Origin: JBEKDJ01 sp050014415 | Lineage (GTDB): Bacteria > Desulfobacterota > BSN033 > UBA1163 | Length of the DNA stretch: 26,563 bases | Assembly: GCA_050014415.1 (NCBI GenBank) | Contig: JBEKDJ010000019.1 | Span: 1-26,563, forward strand | Reading direction: 5' to 3' | Shown here: piece by piece, positions 9,014-16,913 of the stretch | Position numbering within the stretch: the first letter of the stretch is position 1 | Layout of the letters: every line of letters starts with the position of its first letter | Position numbers and translations under genes: made by a program | The notes under the pieces: generated by a model | Told to the model about the DNA's origin: nothing | Databases searched by the model: none | The model's input: the letters and a program-made list of their open reading frames with translations, nothing else

Positions 9014-9831
9014 TAGCAGGCCTCCTCCCACATCTCACCTTCATAGATAACGTGGACGTCGCCCTCAAAAAAGACCTTCTTTACATCCTGTCCTTCGATC
9101 TCAAAATAGACCTGCAAGACCTCGCCTCCTCTGGTTTTGATCGATGCCGGAGATTTCACCCACCCGTTGAAGGCTGCAATCAAAGCAGAAGCCACAGCTC
9201 CTGTGCCACAGGCCAGGGTCTCATCCTCTACCCCTCTTTCATAAGTTCGTAGGGATAATTGAGAACTGTTCTCCAACCGGACAAAATTGACATTGGTTCC
9301 ACTGGGTGCAAAATGAGGATGGAAACGAATTTCCCTACCCATCTGAATCACATCGACCTCTTCGAGATCTTTCAAAAATAAGACCGCATGGGGAACTCCT
9401 GTGTTGATCCTTGAAAGAATCAGTTCTCTCCCTTCGATGTGAACGGCTTCATCGAGTGACAGACTGTGGGGTTTGGTCATTTCCAGTTTCACCCTTTTCC
9501 CATTGACCTGAGCAGAAAGAATCCCGGCCAGGGTTTCAAAGGTCAGAGAGGAACCTGCGATCCCCTTCAAACAGGCAAAGCGAGCAGCGCAACGGCCTCC
9601 GTTACCGCACATCTCTGCCTCACTTCCGTCTGCATTGAAGTACCGCCATTTAAAATCGGCCCGTTCCGATCGCTCGATCAAGATCAGTCCGTCCGCACCG
9701 ACAGAAACTCTTCTTCGACAGACACTTCGAATGAATACCTTTAGGCGACCGGGATCCAAGAAGGGTTTCCGATGATCGATGACGATGAAGTCGTTTCCGC
9801 TGCCACTCATCTTCGTGAAATGAATCTTCAT
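9013..9831 (-). CDS. dapF: Diaminopimelate epimerase
   Basis: Interconverts LL- and meso-diaminopimelate, a cofactor-free two-cysteine racemisation that supplies peptidoglycan and lysine. The 272 residues include GSGNDF at 10-15, the first catalytic cysteine Cys75 in MCGNGGRC, and the second, Cys208, in ACGTGAVAS. GAGGTG lies 5-6 nt before the ATG. It lies directly upstream of dapB and about 255 nt downstream of lysA. Together these are the last steps of lysine synthesis, though dapA is not in this cluster. Confidence 0.97.
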   Translation of the reverse strand: MKIHFTKMSGSGNDFIVIDHRKPFLDPGRLKVFIRSVCRRRVSVGADGLILIERSERADFKWRYFNADGSEAEMCGNGGRCAARFACLKGIAGSSLTFETLAGILSAQVNGKRVKLEMTKPHSLSLDEAVHIEGRELILSRINTGVPHAVLFLKDLEEVDVIQMGREIRFHPHFAPSGTNVNFVRLENSSQLSLRTYERGVEDETLACGTGAVASALIAAFNGWVKSPASIKTRGGEVLQVYFEIEGQDVKKVFFEGDVHVIYEGEMWEEAC

Positions 9832-9892
9832 TGTTCACCTCGAAGCTTCATGTCTATTCTTGATCCAACGCAACCACACCCACCGACTGATT

Positions 9893-10040
9893 AATTGCAT
9901 CCCAGATTCGAATACTGAAACCCTAAAGAATCTCAAGTTCCCAATGTCCAAATGCCTAACCCAATGTGTTCACCTGAGCTTTTGAGCATTTGAATTTGCC
10001 ACTTATCTCGGATATAGAATTCTGGATTCAGTGTTTGACT
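9893..10040. repeat. Word-like intergenic repeat between lysA and dapF
   Basis: Read on the minus strand this gap is a chain of short related phrases: CTGAATCCAGAATTCTATAT, ACATTGGGTTAGGCATTTGG, ACATTGGGAACTTGAGATTC. No frame, promoter or terminator is convincing. The style matches the other word-like gaps of the window. Confidence 0.45.
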
Positions 10041-10086
10041 ACCTCCCAATATGCTTCAAAAGGCTGATGACACCCTTACGGCTTTT

Positions 10087-11349
10087 CTAAGGATTCACTA
10101 AAAAGTCGGGAATCTTTTCCCCTCGGACGAGATCCTCGTAGTTCTCCCGTTGACGAATCAGAAACATCTGATCGTCCCGGACAAGGACTTCGGCGACCCT
10201 GGGCCTGGAATTGTAATTCGTCGACATCGAAAATCCGTAGGCACCAGCGCTCATAATCGCAATCAATTCGCCAGGATTCAGTTTCGGAATCTTGCGTTCT
10301 TTTGCCAAGAAGTCGCTCGACTCACAAATGGGGCCTACTACATCAGCTATGACCTCCTCCCGGTTTTCCTCATTCACAGGAAGGATCTTGTGGTAGGAAC
10401 CGTAGTAACTAGGCCTAACCAGATCGTTCATGCCGGCATCAACAATCACAAACCGCTTTTCCTCATTCTCCTTTGTGTAGAGAACCTTCGATACCAAGAC
10501 TCCTGCATTTCCAACGATGACACGACCTGGCTCCAAGATGAGCGTACAGCCGAATCCTCGAATCTCGTCAAGAATGGTGGAGGCGTATTCTACGGGATGG
10601 GGAGGTTCTTCATCCTCATAGGTGATTCCAAGGCCCCCTCCCAAATCCAAATATTGAATCTCTATTCCTTCCTTCCTCAGATTCTCGACCAATTGTCTAA
10701 GTTTCTTCAAACCCTCGATAATGGGCTTGACCTCGACCAACTGTGATCCGATATGACAATCAACTCCCAGGATCTTGAGATTGGGCAATTGGGAGGCAAG
10801 ACGGTAAGCCACTGGTGCCCGAAGGATGTCTATCCCAAATTTGGCCTGCTTCAACCCGGTCGAGATATAGGGGTGAGTCTTGGGATCGATATCAGGATTA
10901 ACACGGATGGAAATAGGGGCTCTCTTCTTAAGCCGGACTGCGACTCCATTGATCGCCTGGAGCTCCTGAGAAGATTCCACATTGAACATGAGAATCCCCG
11001 TTTTCAAGGCATATTCTATTTCGTCCTCTCTTTTCCCAACCCCGGAATAGACAATCTTTTGCGGGATCGCTCCACCTTTAATGGCCCGGTGGAGTTCACC
11101 TCCAGAGACCACATCTACTCCTCCGCCCAAGTTAACGAAGAGACGAAGAAGAGCCAGATTGGAATTGGCCTTCGCAGAATAGCAGACCAGATGAGGGATT
11201 CCTTTGAATGCGTCATCGAAGACGGTGAAGTGTCTCACCAAGGTGTTGTAGCTGTATAAATAGAAAGGCGTTCCCACTTTTTCAGCGATCTGTTGTATGG
11301 GCATTCCCTCACATTGAAGTTGGTGGTTTTTGTATTCAAAAAAATGCAT
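10087..11349 (-). CDS. lysA: Diaminopimelate decarboxylase
   Basis: PLP-dependent alanine-racemase-fold enzyme that decarboxylates meso-diaminopimelate to L-lysine. The Schiff-base lysine is Lys60 in CYSAKAN. GGGVDVVSGGEL and YLDLGGGLGI (phosphate binding) follow, and the second active-site cysteine is in GPICESSDFL. A TTG at 11364 could extend the frame by five codons, but the ATG at 11349 is preferred because GAGG lies about 9 nt upstream; this gives 420 residues, normal for LysA. The upstream gap is almost wholly a palindromic repeat, so the lysA leader is expected to fold strongly. Confidence 0.96.
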   Translation of the reverse strand: MHFFEYKNHQLQCEGMPIQQIAEKVGTPFYLYSYNTLVRHFTVFDDAFKGIPHLVCYSAKANSNLALLRLFVNLGGGVDVVSGGELHRAIKGGAIPQKIVYSGVGKREDEIEYALKTGILMFNVESSQELQAINGVAVRLKKRAPISIRVNPDIDPKTHPYISTGLKQAKFGIDILRAPVAYRLASQLPNLKILGVDCHIGSQLVEVKPIIEGLKKLRQLVENLRKEGIEIQYLDLGGGLGITYEDEEPPHPVEYASTILDEIRGFGCTLILEPGRVIVGNAGVLVSKVLYTKENEEKRFVIVDAGMNDLVRPSYYGSYHKILPVNEENREEVIADVVGPICESSDFLAKERKIPKLNPGELIAIMSAGAYGFSMSTNYNSRPRVAEVLVRDDQMFLIRQRENYEDLVRGEKIPDFLVNP

Positions 11350-11361
11350 CGGCTTATTCCT

Positions 11362-11429
11362 CAATGATCAATGGTCAATGTCCAATTATCAATTGTCAAT
11401 GCTAAGTGTTAATTGCTCATTGATCATTG
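11362..11429. repeat. AT-rich inverted-repeat element in the lysA leader
   Basis: A perfect 12-bp inverted repeat, CAATGATCAATG at 11362-11373 and CATTGATCATTG at 11418-11429, encloses 44 bases made of CAATT/AATTG words (for example CCAATTATCAATTGTCAATG). It lies immediately upstream of the lysA ribosome-binding site, so it would be a stem-loop in the lysA message. Confidence 0.7.
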
Positions 11430-11440
11430 CCAATTGATTG

Positions 11441-12463
11441 TTAATAAATGTATTTCACCCTTACTTCCTCAGAGAAAGGGCTTTCGTTCCTTCGAACAGA
11501 GTTATCCACTGCAGTCACAGCATATTCATAATCTTGCCCTGACTCGACATCCGTATCAACGTAGATCTCCTTTTCCAAAGGGCTCTTGTTGAGCCTCTTG
11601 AACTCTCTTTCCCCGGGCTTCCTTCGATAGACATAATACCCTAAGAGATCAGGTTCGCGATTCCTCCTCCAATTCAACTCCATTCCATCTTTGAGGGGAA
11701 TGGCTGCCAGACCTGCCGGAGGACCGGGCGGAATCAGGTCGGTGGGGGTCAAAGGAATATCGAGAGATCCCTTTCCCTCCACATCTGTCTTGACCACCCG
11801 CCTGACCGTCCTGACCGAATAAACATATCTTCTCTCATTCTCTACATTTAGATCAATATAACGGGTCGCTGCCAATGGCTCTCTGTTTAACGGCTTAAGG
11901 GAAAAGACTCCACCCTCTTCCCTTCGGTAAATGTTATAACCAGTAGCGCTCCCCGCAGGTTCCCAGAACAGATCTACCCTTTTGTCCCCTGCTTCCCCCT
12001 GCACCATCTTTGGCGCTTGGGGAGGATAGTCCCAAAAGACCGACACAGGATTTGAAGGAGCACTGGGATATCCTCTTCGATTGGTTGACACCACTTGGTA
12101 CACATAGACTTCTCTTGCTTCTTGATCCTCAACCCAGATGGACATCTTTCCGCCCTTCACCTCTTGCGAGGTCACCTTTATTTCAGAGATTACCTCGCTC
12201 TTCTCTCCGCACCCTCTGCATTCTCCTGCGATAAGCGAACCCTCTGATCTCAAGATCTTCAACTCGGCCAGGTCGGTGAGGGGTGACTTATCTGTGTTTT
12301 CCTTGGGGAGAGACCACTCTAACAGGAGGCGGCCCTCTCTCGGCAAAGCCTCAAGATCGACGATCCTTTTGGGGACGACCGATGCCCATGGAACTGGAGG
12401 TCTTTTCGTTCCACATCCCACCATCATCAATAGAACGCACATTAGTAACACTATCTCTTTCAT
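11441..12463 (-). CDS. Lipoprotein with LptM-like N-terminus and three fibronectin-III-like repeats
   Basis: A 340-residue exported protein. A signal peptide (KEIVLLMCVLLMMVGC) ends in a lipobox with the acylated cysteine Cys17, followed by GTKRPPVPW. This resembles the CG-x-K-x-P-x3-P start of small lipoproteins of the LptM/YifL type, encoded beside lysA or dapF in many proteobacteria. The rest reads as three fibronectin type III-like modules at about 25-135, 150-235 and 245-335, each with a W-x-P or W-x-R strand and repeats of the form Y-x-V-Y-R-R and Y-x-Y-x-V. The mature +2 residue is Gly, not Asp, so outer-membrane sorting is expected. GAGAG lies just before the ATG. Its position upstream of lysA fits the proteobacterial arrangement. 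Its role is not known; an envelope scaffold or assembly factor is an inference. Confidence 0.85.
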   Translation of the reverse strand: MKEIVLLMCVLLMMVGCGTKRPPVPWASVVPKRIVDLEALPREGRLLLEWSLPKENTDKSPLTDLAELKILRSEGSLIAGECRGCGEKSEVISEIKVTSQEVKGGKMSIWVEDQEAREVYVYQVVSTNRRGYPSAPSNPVSVFWDYPPQAPKMVQGEAGDKRVDLFWEPAGSATGYNIYRREEGGVFSLKPLNREPLAATRYIDLNVENERRYVYSVRTVRRVVKTDVEGKGSLDIPLTPTDLIPPGPPAGLAAIPLKDGMELNWRRNREPDLLGYYVYRRKPGEREFKRLNKSPLEKEIYVDTDVESGQDYEYAVTAVDNSVRRNESPFSEEVRVKYIY

Positions 12464-12479
12464 GTTGTCTCTCGTTGAT

Positions 12480-12550
12480 TATCTGTATTGCATCCCAATA
12501 GGGCTGAGGTTAAGGCTAAGGTTGAGGATTTCTAACCCTAAACCTGCACC
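12480..12550. repeat. Word-like intergenic repeat with GGTTAAGG-type units
   Basis: GAGGTTAAGGCTAAGGTTGA is followed by AACCCTAAACCTGCACCTTG, i.e. degenerate AAGGTT units and then their complements, giving a potential imperfect fold. It lies between yggS and the lipoprotein gene. Confidence 0.5.
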
Positions 12551-12564
12551 TTGACCTTGAACAT

Positions 12565-13245
12565 CTATTTTCGTGGTCCAAAGATCGCCGTTCCTACTCG
12601 AACGTAGGTCGCCCCTTCTTCAATGGCGATCTCAAAATCATTTGACATTCCCATAGAAAGTTCCTTCATCGGGATACCTTCTCTCACCATCTTTTCGCGC
12701 AATTCCCGAAGTTCGACATAATAAGGCTGGCTCATCTCCGGCGAATCGAAATAGGGTGGCATGGTCATCAATCCTTCTAAGGAGAGGCGGCGGAGATTAA
12801 GGATCCCTTTGGCGAAATTCATTACCCTGTCCTCATCCGCCCCAAATTTCGTCGTTTCCCGAGAAAGATTCACCTCGATCATGACCTTGACAAAACGATC
12901 TGCCTGCTCAGCCCTTCGGTTCAGTTCTTCAGACAGGAGGAGGCTGTCCAAAGAGTGTATCATATCGAAGAGTCGGACCGCATATTTCGCCTTATTCGAT
13001 TGAAGATGTCCGATGAAATGCCAGGCCACAGACCGACCAATCTCCTCAATCTTCTTCTGTGCCTCTTGGACATAGTTTTCGCCCAGGATAGAGACTCCTG
13101 CTTCGATGGCGTCTCTGATCCGTGCGGATTCAACAGTCTTTGAGACTGCGACTAATTTGATCTCCCTTGGATCTCTTCCCACCCTCCGAGCAGCCTTCTC
13201 TATCCTCTCCATCACCCTTAGGAGATTTTCTCTAATCTCTGACAT
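12565..13245 (-). CDS. yggS: PLP homeostasis protein, YggS/PROSC family
   Basis: A 226-residue single-domain TIM-barrel PLP-binding protein that buffers free pyridoxal phosphate and affects amino-acid pools; no enzymatic reaction is established for the family. The PLP lysine is Lys36 in KLVAVSKT. HFIGHLQSNKAK and SMGMSNDFEIAIEEG (phosphate-binding end) are clear family signatures. It begins 3 nt after the maf stop codon, so the two genes form an operon. Its nearness to the PLP enzymes LysA and HemL is suggestive but does not show a functional link. Confidence 0.96.
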   Translation of the reverse strand: MSEIRENLLRVMERIEKAARRVGRDPREIKLVAVSKTVESARIRDAIEAGVSILGENYVQEAQKKIEEIGRSVAWHFIGHLQSNKAKYAVRLFDMIHSLDSLLLSEELNRRAEQADRFVKVMIEVNLSRETTKFGADEDRVMNFAKGILNLRRLSLEGLMTMPPYFDSPEMSQPYYVELRELREKMVREGIPMKELSMGMSNDFEIAIEEGATYVRVGTAIFGPRK

Positions 13246-13248
13246 CTG

Positions 13249-13854
13249 TCAATCTGCAAACCGAAACCCGCAATCCGAAATCGTAATGGCTCCCAGACGA
13301 AATAACATCTGGACCAGCTCACACAAAGGTAGGCCGACCACATTGGTGTACGATCCCCGGATCGTTTCAATCATAAAAGATCCGATCCCCTGGATGGCAT
13401 AGCCTCCAGCCTTGTCGAACGGTTCGCCCGTCTGCACATACCATTCTATTTCAGCCGGGGTCAGGGGCTTCACCTTCACCGCTGTTTGAACTGCCTGCCG
13501 ATCGCTTCTCCTTTTTTCGAAATGGCACGCGGAGAACCCTGTCAAAACCCAATGCTCTTTGCCACTTAGGCCATGTAGCATTTCTCTCGCGTCAGCTCGG
13601 TCCCTCGGTTTACCCAAGATGGAGCTATCCATACAAACGATGGTATCTGCAGCAACCACCCAACAATTGGGATATTGATTTCCAACGTCCGTTGCTTTAG
13701 CTTCAGCCAATCGAAGGACATGTTCCTGGGGAGATTCTCTTCGAATCGAATTCTCCTCAACCCCGCTCGGAATCACGTCGAAATTGAGCCCTATCTGTCT
13801 TAACAACTCATGTCGGCGAGGTGATCTTGAGGCGAGAATGAGTCGATCTACCAT
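13249..13854 (-). CDS. maf: Maf-family nucleoside triphosphate pyrophosphatase
   Basis: A house-cleaning nucleotide pyrophosphatase (dTTP/UTP or modified nucleotides) with an effect on septation in some bacteria. The N-terminal ILASRSPRRHELL motif binds the triphosphate, Asp70 in VVAADTIV is the expected catalytic acid, and the GKP and YAIQGIG motifs follow. The 201 residues are slightly long: the last 11 (about 191-201, TISDCGFRFAD) are encoded by word-like DNA of the type seen in gaps (ATTTCGGATTGCGGGTTTCG), so the tail is probably acquired. No clear Shine-Dalgarno sequence precedes the ATG, and a good promoter ends almost at it (see regulatory entry). Which Maf subclass (dTTP/UTP or m7GTP) is not decided here. 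Confidence 0.94.
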   Translation of the reverse strand: MVDRLILASRSPRRHELLRQIGLNFDVIPSGVEENSIRRESPQEHVLRLAEAKATDVGNQYPNCWVVAADTIVCMDSSILGKPRDRADAREMLHGLSGKEHWVLTGFSACHFEKRRSDRQAVQTAVKVKPLTPAEIEWYVQTGEPFDKAGGYAIQGIGSFMIETIRGSYTNVVGLPLCELVQMLFRLGAITISDCGFRFAD

Positions 13855-13861
13855 TTTTTAA

Positions 13862-13890
13862 TAACTAAAGGAAATCCAAGGGTTTGTCAA
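13862..13890 (-). promoter_or_regulatory. Probable sigma-70 promoter for maf-yggS, ending at the maf start codon
   Basis: On the minus strand TTGACA (13885-13890) is followed after 17 nt by TAGTTA (13862-13867). The -35 is perfect and the -10 is weak. Transcription would start near 13855, at or next to the maf ATG at 13854, which suggests a leaderless or nearly leaderless message. Confidence 0.5.
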
Positions 13891-13975
13891 GAAGATTGAA
13901 GCTCGGAAAGAAGAGATCGGCACGCCAACTCTAATGATATGGGAGCAGTCTCGCCTGGCGCAAAATGTGAAAGAG

Positions 13976-14004
13976 TTGACTGCATGGATCAAATCTGGTA
14001 GGTT
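13976..14004 (+). promoter_or_regulatory. Candidate sigma-70 promoter for rfaE2-lon
   Basis: TTGACT (13976-13981), a 17-nt spacer, then TAGGTT (13999-14004), upstream of rfaE2 at 14022. The -10 match is poor. The position, in the divergent gap 13855-14021, supports it. Confidence 0.35.
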
Positions 14005-14021
14005 TTAAGAAGAGAGTAATA

Positions 14022-14510
14022 ATGAAGGAAAAGATCAAAACGGAAGAAGACCTTCGAAAGACCATCGAAGACCTCAAGACAAAGGGAAGAAGGATCGTCT
14101 TCACGAATGGCTGCTTCGACCTCCTTCACGTCGGGCATATCCGCTATTTGGAAGAAGCCAAAGGCCTGGGAGACATCCTCGTTGTGGGCGTGAACAGCGA
14201 TCAGTCCGTCCGTAGCATAAAAGGACCCAGCCGGCCCATTCTTCCCGAGGAGGAAAGGGCGGAGGTTCTTTCAGGCCTCGGGTGCGTTGATTACATCACG
14301 ATTTTCGATGAAGCAGACCCACTCGAGTTGATCTCTTCCCTCCAGCCCCATATCCTTGTCAAAGGAGGCGATTGGACCAAAGAAACCACCGTGGGAAAGG
14401 AAGTGGTGGAGGAATTGGGCGGAAGAGTGGTCATCCTCCCCTTTGTTCAGGGGGCTTCCACTTCGAACCTTATCGAGACCGTCTTGAAACGTTATGAAAA
14501 AAGAACCTGA
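14022..14510 (+). CDS. rfaE2: D-glycero-beta-D-manno-heptose 1-phosphate adenylyltransferase
   Basis: Transfers AMP from ATP to heptose-1-phosphate, making ADP-heptose for the LPS inner core. The 162 residues correspond to the cytidylyltransferase-like C-terminal domain of E. coli HldE, here as a stand-alone protein. The nucleotidyltransferase motif TNGCFDLLHVGH (HxGH at 36-39), GVNSDQSVRSIKG and a late ASTSN are all present. The kinase half is not in the window. The 3' end overlaps lon by 17 nt, which indicates co-transcription. The gene indicates a Gram-negative organism that makes heptose-containing LPS. Confidence 0.95.
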   Translation: MKEKIKTEEDLRKTIEDLKTKGRRIVFTNGCFDLLHVGHIRYLEEAKGLGDILVVGVNSDQSVRSIKGPSRPILPEEERAEVLSGLGCVDYITIFDEADPLELISSLQPHILVKGGDWTKETTVGKEVVEELGGRVVILPFVQGASTSNLIETVLKRYEKRT

Positions 14511-16866
14511 AAAAGACCTATTCTCCCTTCCAGAGATGCTTCCCCTCCTCCCCGTAAGGGATATTGTCATTTTTCCCTATATGGTCCTTCCTCTATTTAT
14601 CAGCCGGGAGAAATCGATCAAGGCCTTGGAAGAGGCTCTTTCCAATGACCGACTCATCTTCCTGGTCGGCCAGAAGAACCTCAGTGAAGAGGACCCATCG
14701 ATGAAAGATTTTTATCGGGTGGGTACTGTGGCCCTTGTCATGAAGATGCTCAAACTTCCTGACGGAAAGGTCAAGATCCTTGTTCAAGGACTTTCCAAGG
14801 CCTCCGTCAAGGAGACGCTTCAGACAGCTCCTTACTTCCTCGTGAAAGTGGAAAATATCAAAGATCCTTTCGTGACCGAGATCACCCTTGAAACAGAAGC
14901 CCTGATGAGGAATGTAAGGGAACAGTTGGAGAGGATCGTTTCTTACGGCAAGTTTCTCTCCCCCGATCTGATGTTCGTCATCGAAAGCGTCGACGATCCA
15001 GGAAGGTTAGCCGATTTGGTGGCTTCTAACCTGGACCTCACTATAGAGAAAGCCCAAGAGATCCTGGAAGTCTTCGACCCCATCGAAAGGCTGAAGGTAG
15101 TGAGCGAAGTCCTGGGGAAGGAAGTTCAGGTTCTCACCATGCAGGCCAAGATTCAGTCCCAGGCGAGAGAGGAGATCACTAAGACCCAGAGGGAGTACTA
15201 TCTTCGCGAACAGATGAGGGCCATTCGAAGCGAGCTGGGCGAAGGGGACGAACGTGCAGAGGAGTTCAAGGGACTTCGGCAGAAGGTCAAAAAGGCCAGG
15301 ATGCCCAAAGAGGTTCAAAAGGAGGCCCTTCGAGAATTGGATCGATTGGAACAGATGCATCCCGATGCCGCAGAGGCTTCCATGGTTCGCACTTACCTCG
15401 ATTGGCTCGTGGAGATGCCCTGGTCGAAATCGACCGTGGATAACCTCGATCTCCGGAAGGCTAAGAGGGTTTTGGAAGAGGATCATTATGATTTGGAAAA
15501 GGTGAAGGAACGTATCTTAGAATACCTGGCTGTCCGCAAACTGAAGAAGAAGATGAAGGGGCCTATCCTTTGCTTCATTGGACCTCCCGGGGTTGGAAAA
15601 ACCTCTTTGGGAAGATCGATCGCTCGGGCCTTGGGGAGGAAATTTGTAAGGATTTCTTTGGGTGGGATACGTGATGAAGCCGAGATTCGAGGACACCGTC
15701 GGACCTATGTCGGCGCCCTTCCCGGGCGGATTATCCAATCGATCAAACAGGCTGGTAGTAACAACCCGGTTTTCATGATGGACGAAGTGGATAAGATTGG
15801 TGTCGACTTTCGGGGAGATCCAGCCTCTGCGCTCTTAGAGGTTCTGGATCCAGAGCAAAATAACGCCTTCAGCGACCACTATCTCAACGTTCCCTTCGAC
15901 CTTTCCCAGGTGATGTTTATCACCACTGGGAATCTAACGGATCCCATTCCCTCAGCCCTTAGAGATCGCATGGAGGTGATCAACCTTCCCGGATACACCG
16001 ACGTCGAGAAACTGAAGATCGCTCAAGCCTTTCTTCTTCCGCGGCAGATGGAAGAAAATGGGGTCAGTCCAAAGTTGCTGCAAATCTCTGATAAGGCCAT
16101 CCTCCAAATCATATCAGAATACACTCAGGAAGCTGGTCTTCGGAACCTTGAACGGGAATTGGCTTCCGTCTGTAGGAAGGTAGCCAGGAAGATTGCAGAA
16201 GGAGAGAAGAGAAGGATAAGAATTCATACCAGGAACCTTCACCACTTCTTGGGACCTCCCACCTTCTTGCCCGATGAAGAACAGGAGCAAAACGAAGTCG
16301 GTGTGGCCACGGGCCTGGCGTGGACTGAGGCCGGTGGTGAGATTCTCCACGTGGAGGCTTTGACCACGCCTGGAAAGGGCTCACTCATCCTCACCGGTCA
16401 TCTTGGAGAAGTGATGAAGGAGTCGGCACAGGCTGCTCTCACCTATGCACGATCTAAGAGGAATGCTTATCGGATCAAACCGAACGTTTACAATCATAGG
16501 GAGATACATATTCACGTCCCGGCGGGCGCCATCCCGAAAGATGGACCCTCAGCTGGTATCACAATGGCTGTTGCTCTCGTCTCTGCCCTTACCGGGATTC
16601 CGGTGAAAAAAGATGTAGCAATGACCGGCGAGATCACGCTAAGAGGACAGGTGCTTCCAGTGGGTGGCCTGAAGGAGAAAGCTCTTGCCGCCCTTCGGGC
16701 CCACATCAAAAACGTCGTCATCCCGTATCAGAACAAAAAGGACCTCGTCGACCTTCCGCGCTACATTCGGAAGAAGGTCAACTTTCTTCCGGTCAAGCAT
16801 ATGGATGAGGTCGTGCGAATCGCACTCGCCAACCAAAGCGCAAAGCGCAAAGGACAAAGCGTATAG
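14494..16866 (+). CDS. lon: ATP-dependent protease Lon
   Basis: A cytoplasmic AAA+ serine protease of the LonA type that degrades damaged and regulatory proteins. The 790 residues are normal length. The N-terminal substrate-binding domain begins LPLLPVRDIVIFPYMVLPLF (about 13-32). Walker A is GPPGVGKT at 363-370, and the sensor/arginine region follows. The proteolytic domain has Ser686 in KDGPSAGI and Lys729 in GGLKEK, the 43-residue spacing expected for the Ser-Lys dyad. The start ATG lies inside the end of rfaE2. The last residues (about NQSAKRKGQSV) are encoded by a heptamer tandem repeat that runs through the stop codon, so the C-terminal tail is probably not an ancestral part of Lon. Confidence 0.98.
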   Translation: MKKEPEKDLFSLPEMLPLLPVRDIVIFPYMVLPLFISREKSIKALEEALSNDRLIFLVGQKNLSEEDPSMKDFYRVGTVALVMKMLKLPDGKVKILVQGLSKASVKETLQTAPYFLVKVENIKDPFVTEITLETEALMRNVREQLERIVSYGKFLSPDLMFVIESVDDPGRLADLVASNLDLTIEKAQEILEVFDPIERLKVVSEVLGKEVQVLTMQAKIQSQAREEITKTQREYYLREQMRAIRSELGEGDERAEEFKGLRQKVKKARMPKEVQKEALRELDRLEQMHPDAAEASMVRTYLDWLVEMPWSKSTVDNLDLRKAKRVLEEDHYDLEKVKERILEYLAVRKLKKKMKGPILCFIGPPGVGKTSLGRSIARALGRKFVRISLGGIRDEAEIRGHRRTYVGALPGRIIQSIKQAGSNNPVFMMDEVDKIGVDFRGDPASALLEVLDPEQNNAFSDHYLNVPFDLSQVMFITTGNLTDPIPSALRDRMEVINLPGYTDVEKLKIAQAFLLPRQMEENGVSPKLLQISDKAILQIISEYTQEAGLRNLERELASVCRKVARKIAEGEKRRIRIHTRNLHHFLGPPTFLPDEEQEQNEVGVATGLAWTEAGGEILHVEALTTPGKGSLILTGHLGEVMKESAQAALTYARSKRNAYRIKPNVYNHREIHIHVPAGAIPKDGPSAGITMAVALVSALTGIPVKKDVAMTGEITLRGQVLPVGGLKEKALAALRAHIKNVVIPYQNKKDLVDLPRYIRKKVNFLPVKHMDEVVRIALANQSAKRKGQSV

Positions 16867-16869
16867 CGC
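16835..16869. repeat. Heptanucleotide tandem repeat across the lon stop codon
   Basis: Five consecutive 7-mers: AAAGCGC, AAAGCGC, AAAGGAC, AAAGCGT, ATAGCGC. The lon stop TAG (16864-16866) falls inside the fifth unit. Because 7 is not a multiple of 3, gain or loss of a unit would change the reading frame of the Lon C-terminus. The following gap (CTCTATGTTCTATGCCCCAT) is also word-like. Confidence 0.8.
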
Positions 16870-16913
16870 AAAACCGATTTACTCTATGTTCTATGCCCCA
16901 TGCTGAGTAATGA

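Noticed and set aside
16835..16869. A CRISPR-like short array at the lon end
   Set aside because: The units are 7 nt with no spacers; it is a tandem microsatellite-type repeat.
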